A stretch of 64,000 bases of DNA from NCBI RefSeq assembly GCF_020882245.1, contig NC_083597.1:28374652-28438651 (forward strand), given 5' to 3'. This document shows positions 63,001 to 64,000 of this stretch, one piece after another (positions within the stretch are counted from its first letter, which is position 1; each line of letters opens with the position of its first letter). Made by a program: the position numbers and the translations under genes. This DNA comes from Rhopalosiphum padi (Eukaryota; Arthropoda; Insecta; Hemiptera; Aphididae). The notes beneath the pieces are model-generated. The model did no database searches. It worked only from the letters and a program-made list of their open reading frames with translations, and was not told the origin of the DNA.

Positions 63001-64000
63001 CAAATGATTAAGATTTTTATTTTTATTTATATTTTAAATAATTTTAATACTAATATGTTTATAATCACATACATTTACCCAAAAATTCTGGGGGGCTAAA
63101 GCCCACCAAGTCCTCCCCTAGTTACACGGTTAGGTTTATGATAATAAATAATAATATACATAAAAGTTTAAGTAGGTATACACGAATAATGTTTTACTAT
63201 AGTCTATAATCAAAATATAATTAAAATAGACCGTTATTTATTGTTTAAATAATCAATTTTGTCCAAATTGATAGGTTAGTTAAAAAGTCTAGAAAAAATA
63301 ATTGTCTTACGAAGAATATTGTATTAAATTTTCAACTTAGATAACAAAGAAAAGTTTTTATGAATTTTTAATTAAATAATTAGCAATTTTTTGCAATTTC
63401 GTAAAAATTCTAACTTTAAATACATAAAAAAAATATATTATATATTTTTAATATTTTTATACAGATATAAGAATAAGTAGAATAACTTTTGTAGGATCAT
63501 GTATTAAATTTTAAATAATTTTGACCCAAAAAATAATTTTTTATCAAAATTTATGAAGTAAAATAAAAATATTTAATTTCTCATGCCTAAAAAAAAAGTT
63601 GAACATTTTATCTTATAATGAAAATGATAAATAAATAAAAAATTAAAATTTTAAGTACTCGTATAAAAAGTACTGGAATAAAAGTTCCCCTATTGTGTTT
63701 ATAAAATTATATGATATGATACATCATATGAAAAATGTTCCCCTCCCAAAAAAAAAATTCTAGACCTGCTCCAGGTTCTATACGCTGTATGCAATAGTTA
63801 AAACCTTAAAGGCGATAAAATACTGCTAGAAAAAAAATTATTCTTTCTCAAAATCCTAAGGACGTAAGAATTAGTCCTTTCTCTCTGTACACACCAACAC
63901 GGCCACATTGTATACTTTATTCTTTATGTTATGCATGATTATAACTATATATTATAATCAAGTGTCCTTAGGAATGCAAGGACTGCAATACAATAAATAC

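Larger units (their letters stand above)
57481..64000. other. Terminal region upstream of GALE, no supported gene
   Basis: The stretch is AT-rich with hAT MITEs at 58903-59052 and 61454-61690 and a pogo-like end at 62931-63000. A plus-strand frame at 58399-58599 (with NRMTDCPISLIVNMMSSTG) and one at 60331-60549 (with CKQFENDVKRMHTLRLST) have less AT-driven composition than most, but I recognise neither. They may be decayed repeat sequence. A lone terminus with 'gcccaccaagtcctcccc' lies near 63100. Confidence 0.5.

Overview
The window looks like nuclear DNA from an insect, most likely an aphid or close hemipteran. The sequence is very AT-rich, genes are split by GT-AG introns, intergenic space is broad, and many short DNA transposons are present. 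The encoded proteins are ordinary metazoan housekeeping proteins. The aphid assignment is my inference from protein character and from repeat termini I remember as aphid-like; no search was run.

Six protein-coding genes can be rebuilt exon by exon. In order they are: acylphosphatase-like (+, 4806-8298, 3 exons, 102 aa); WDR26/GID7-like (-, 11461-17063, 11 coding exons, 573 aa); ACBD3/GCP60-like Golgi protein (+, 23219-27916, 9 exons, 438 aa); GLE1 mRNA-export factor (-, 30343-32379, one coding exon, 678 aa); HSDL2-like short-chain dehydrogenase (-, 36431-42531, 6 exons, 301 aa); and UDP-galactose 4-epimerase GALE (-, 50356-54906, 6 coding exons, 356 aa, with a non-coding first exon near 57.36-57.48 kb). 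All junctions keep frame and give proteins that align to the families from end to end. The genes do not form a shared pathway; this is ordinary eukaryotic synteny.

The rest is introns and intergenic DNA carrying mostly non-autonomous DNA transposons. Several have exact target-site duplications readable in the sequence. Five hAT-type elements have perfect 8-bp duplications: 2666-2832, 14810-14974, 27138-27534, 52450-52897 and 58903-59052. Pogo/Tigger-like elements have TA duplications (5877-6033, 13455-15120) and one Harbinger-like element has a TAA duplication (34450-34586). A Merlin element with an 8-bp duplication (13703-14727) carries a decayed transposase. WDR26 intron 3 holds a clear nest, with Merlin and hAT elements inserted into a pogo-like element. 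A composite inverted-repeat structure at 44.56-46.01 kb holds an array of short hairpins and is the least explained part of the window.

I found no CRISPR, operon, tRNA, rRNA or virus-like gene set, and no convincing new multi-gene system. The observations most worth following are the missing catalytic arginine in the acylphosphatase, the HSDL2-like protein without its SCP2 domain, the nested transposons, and the 44.6-46 kb composite repeat.
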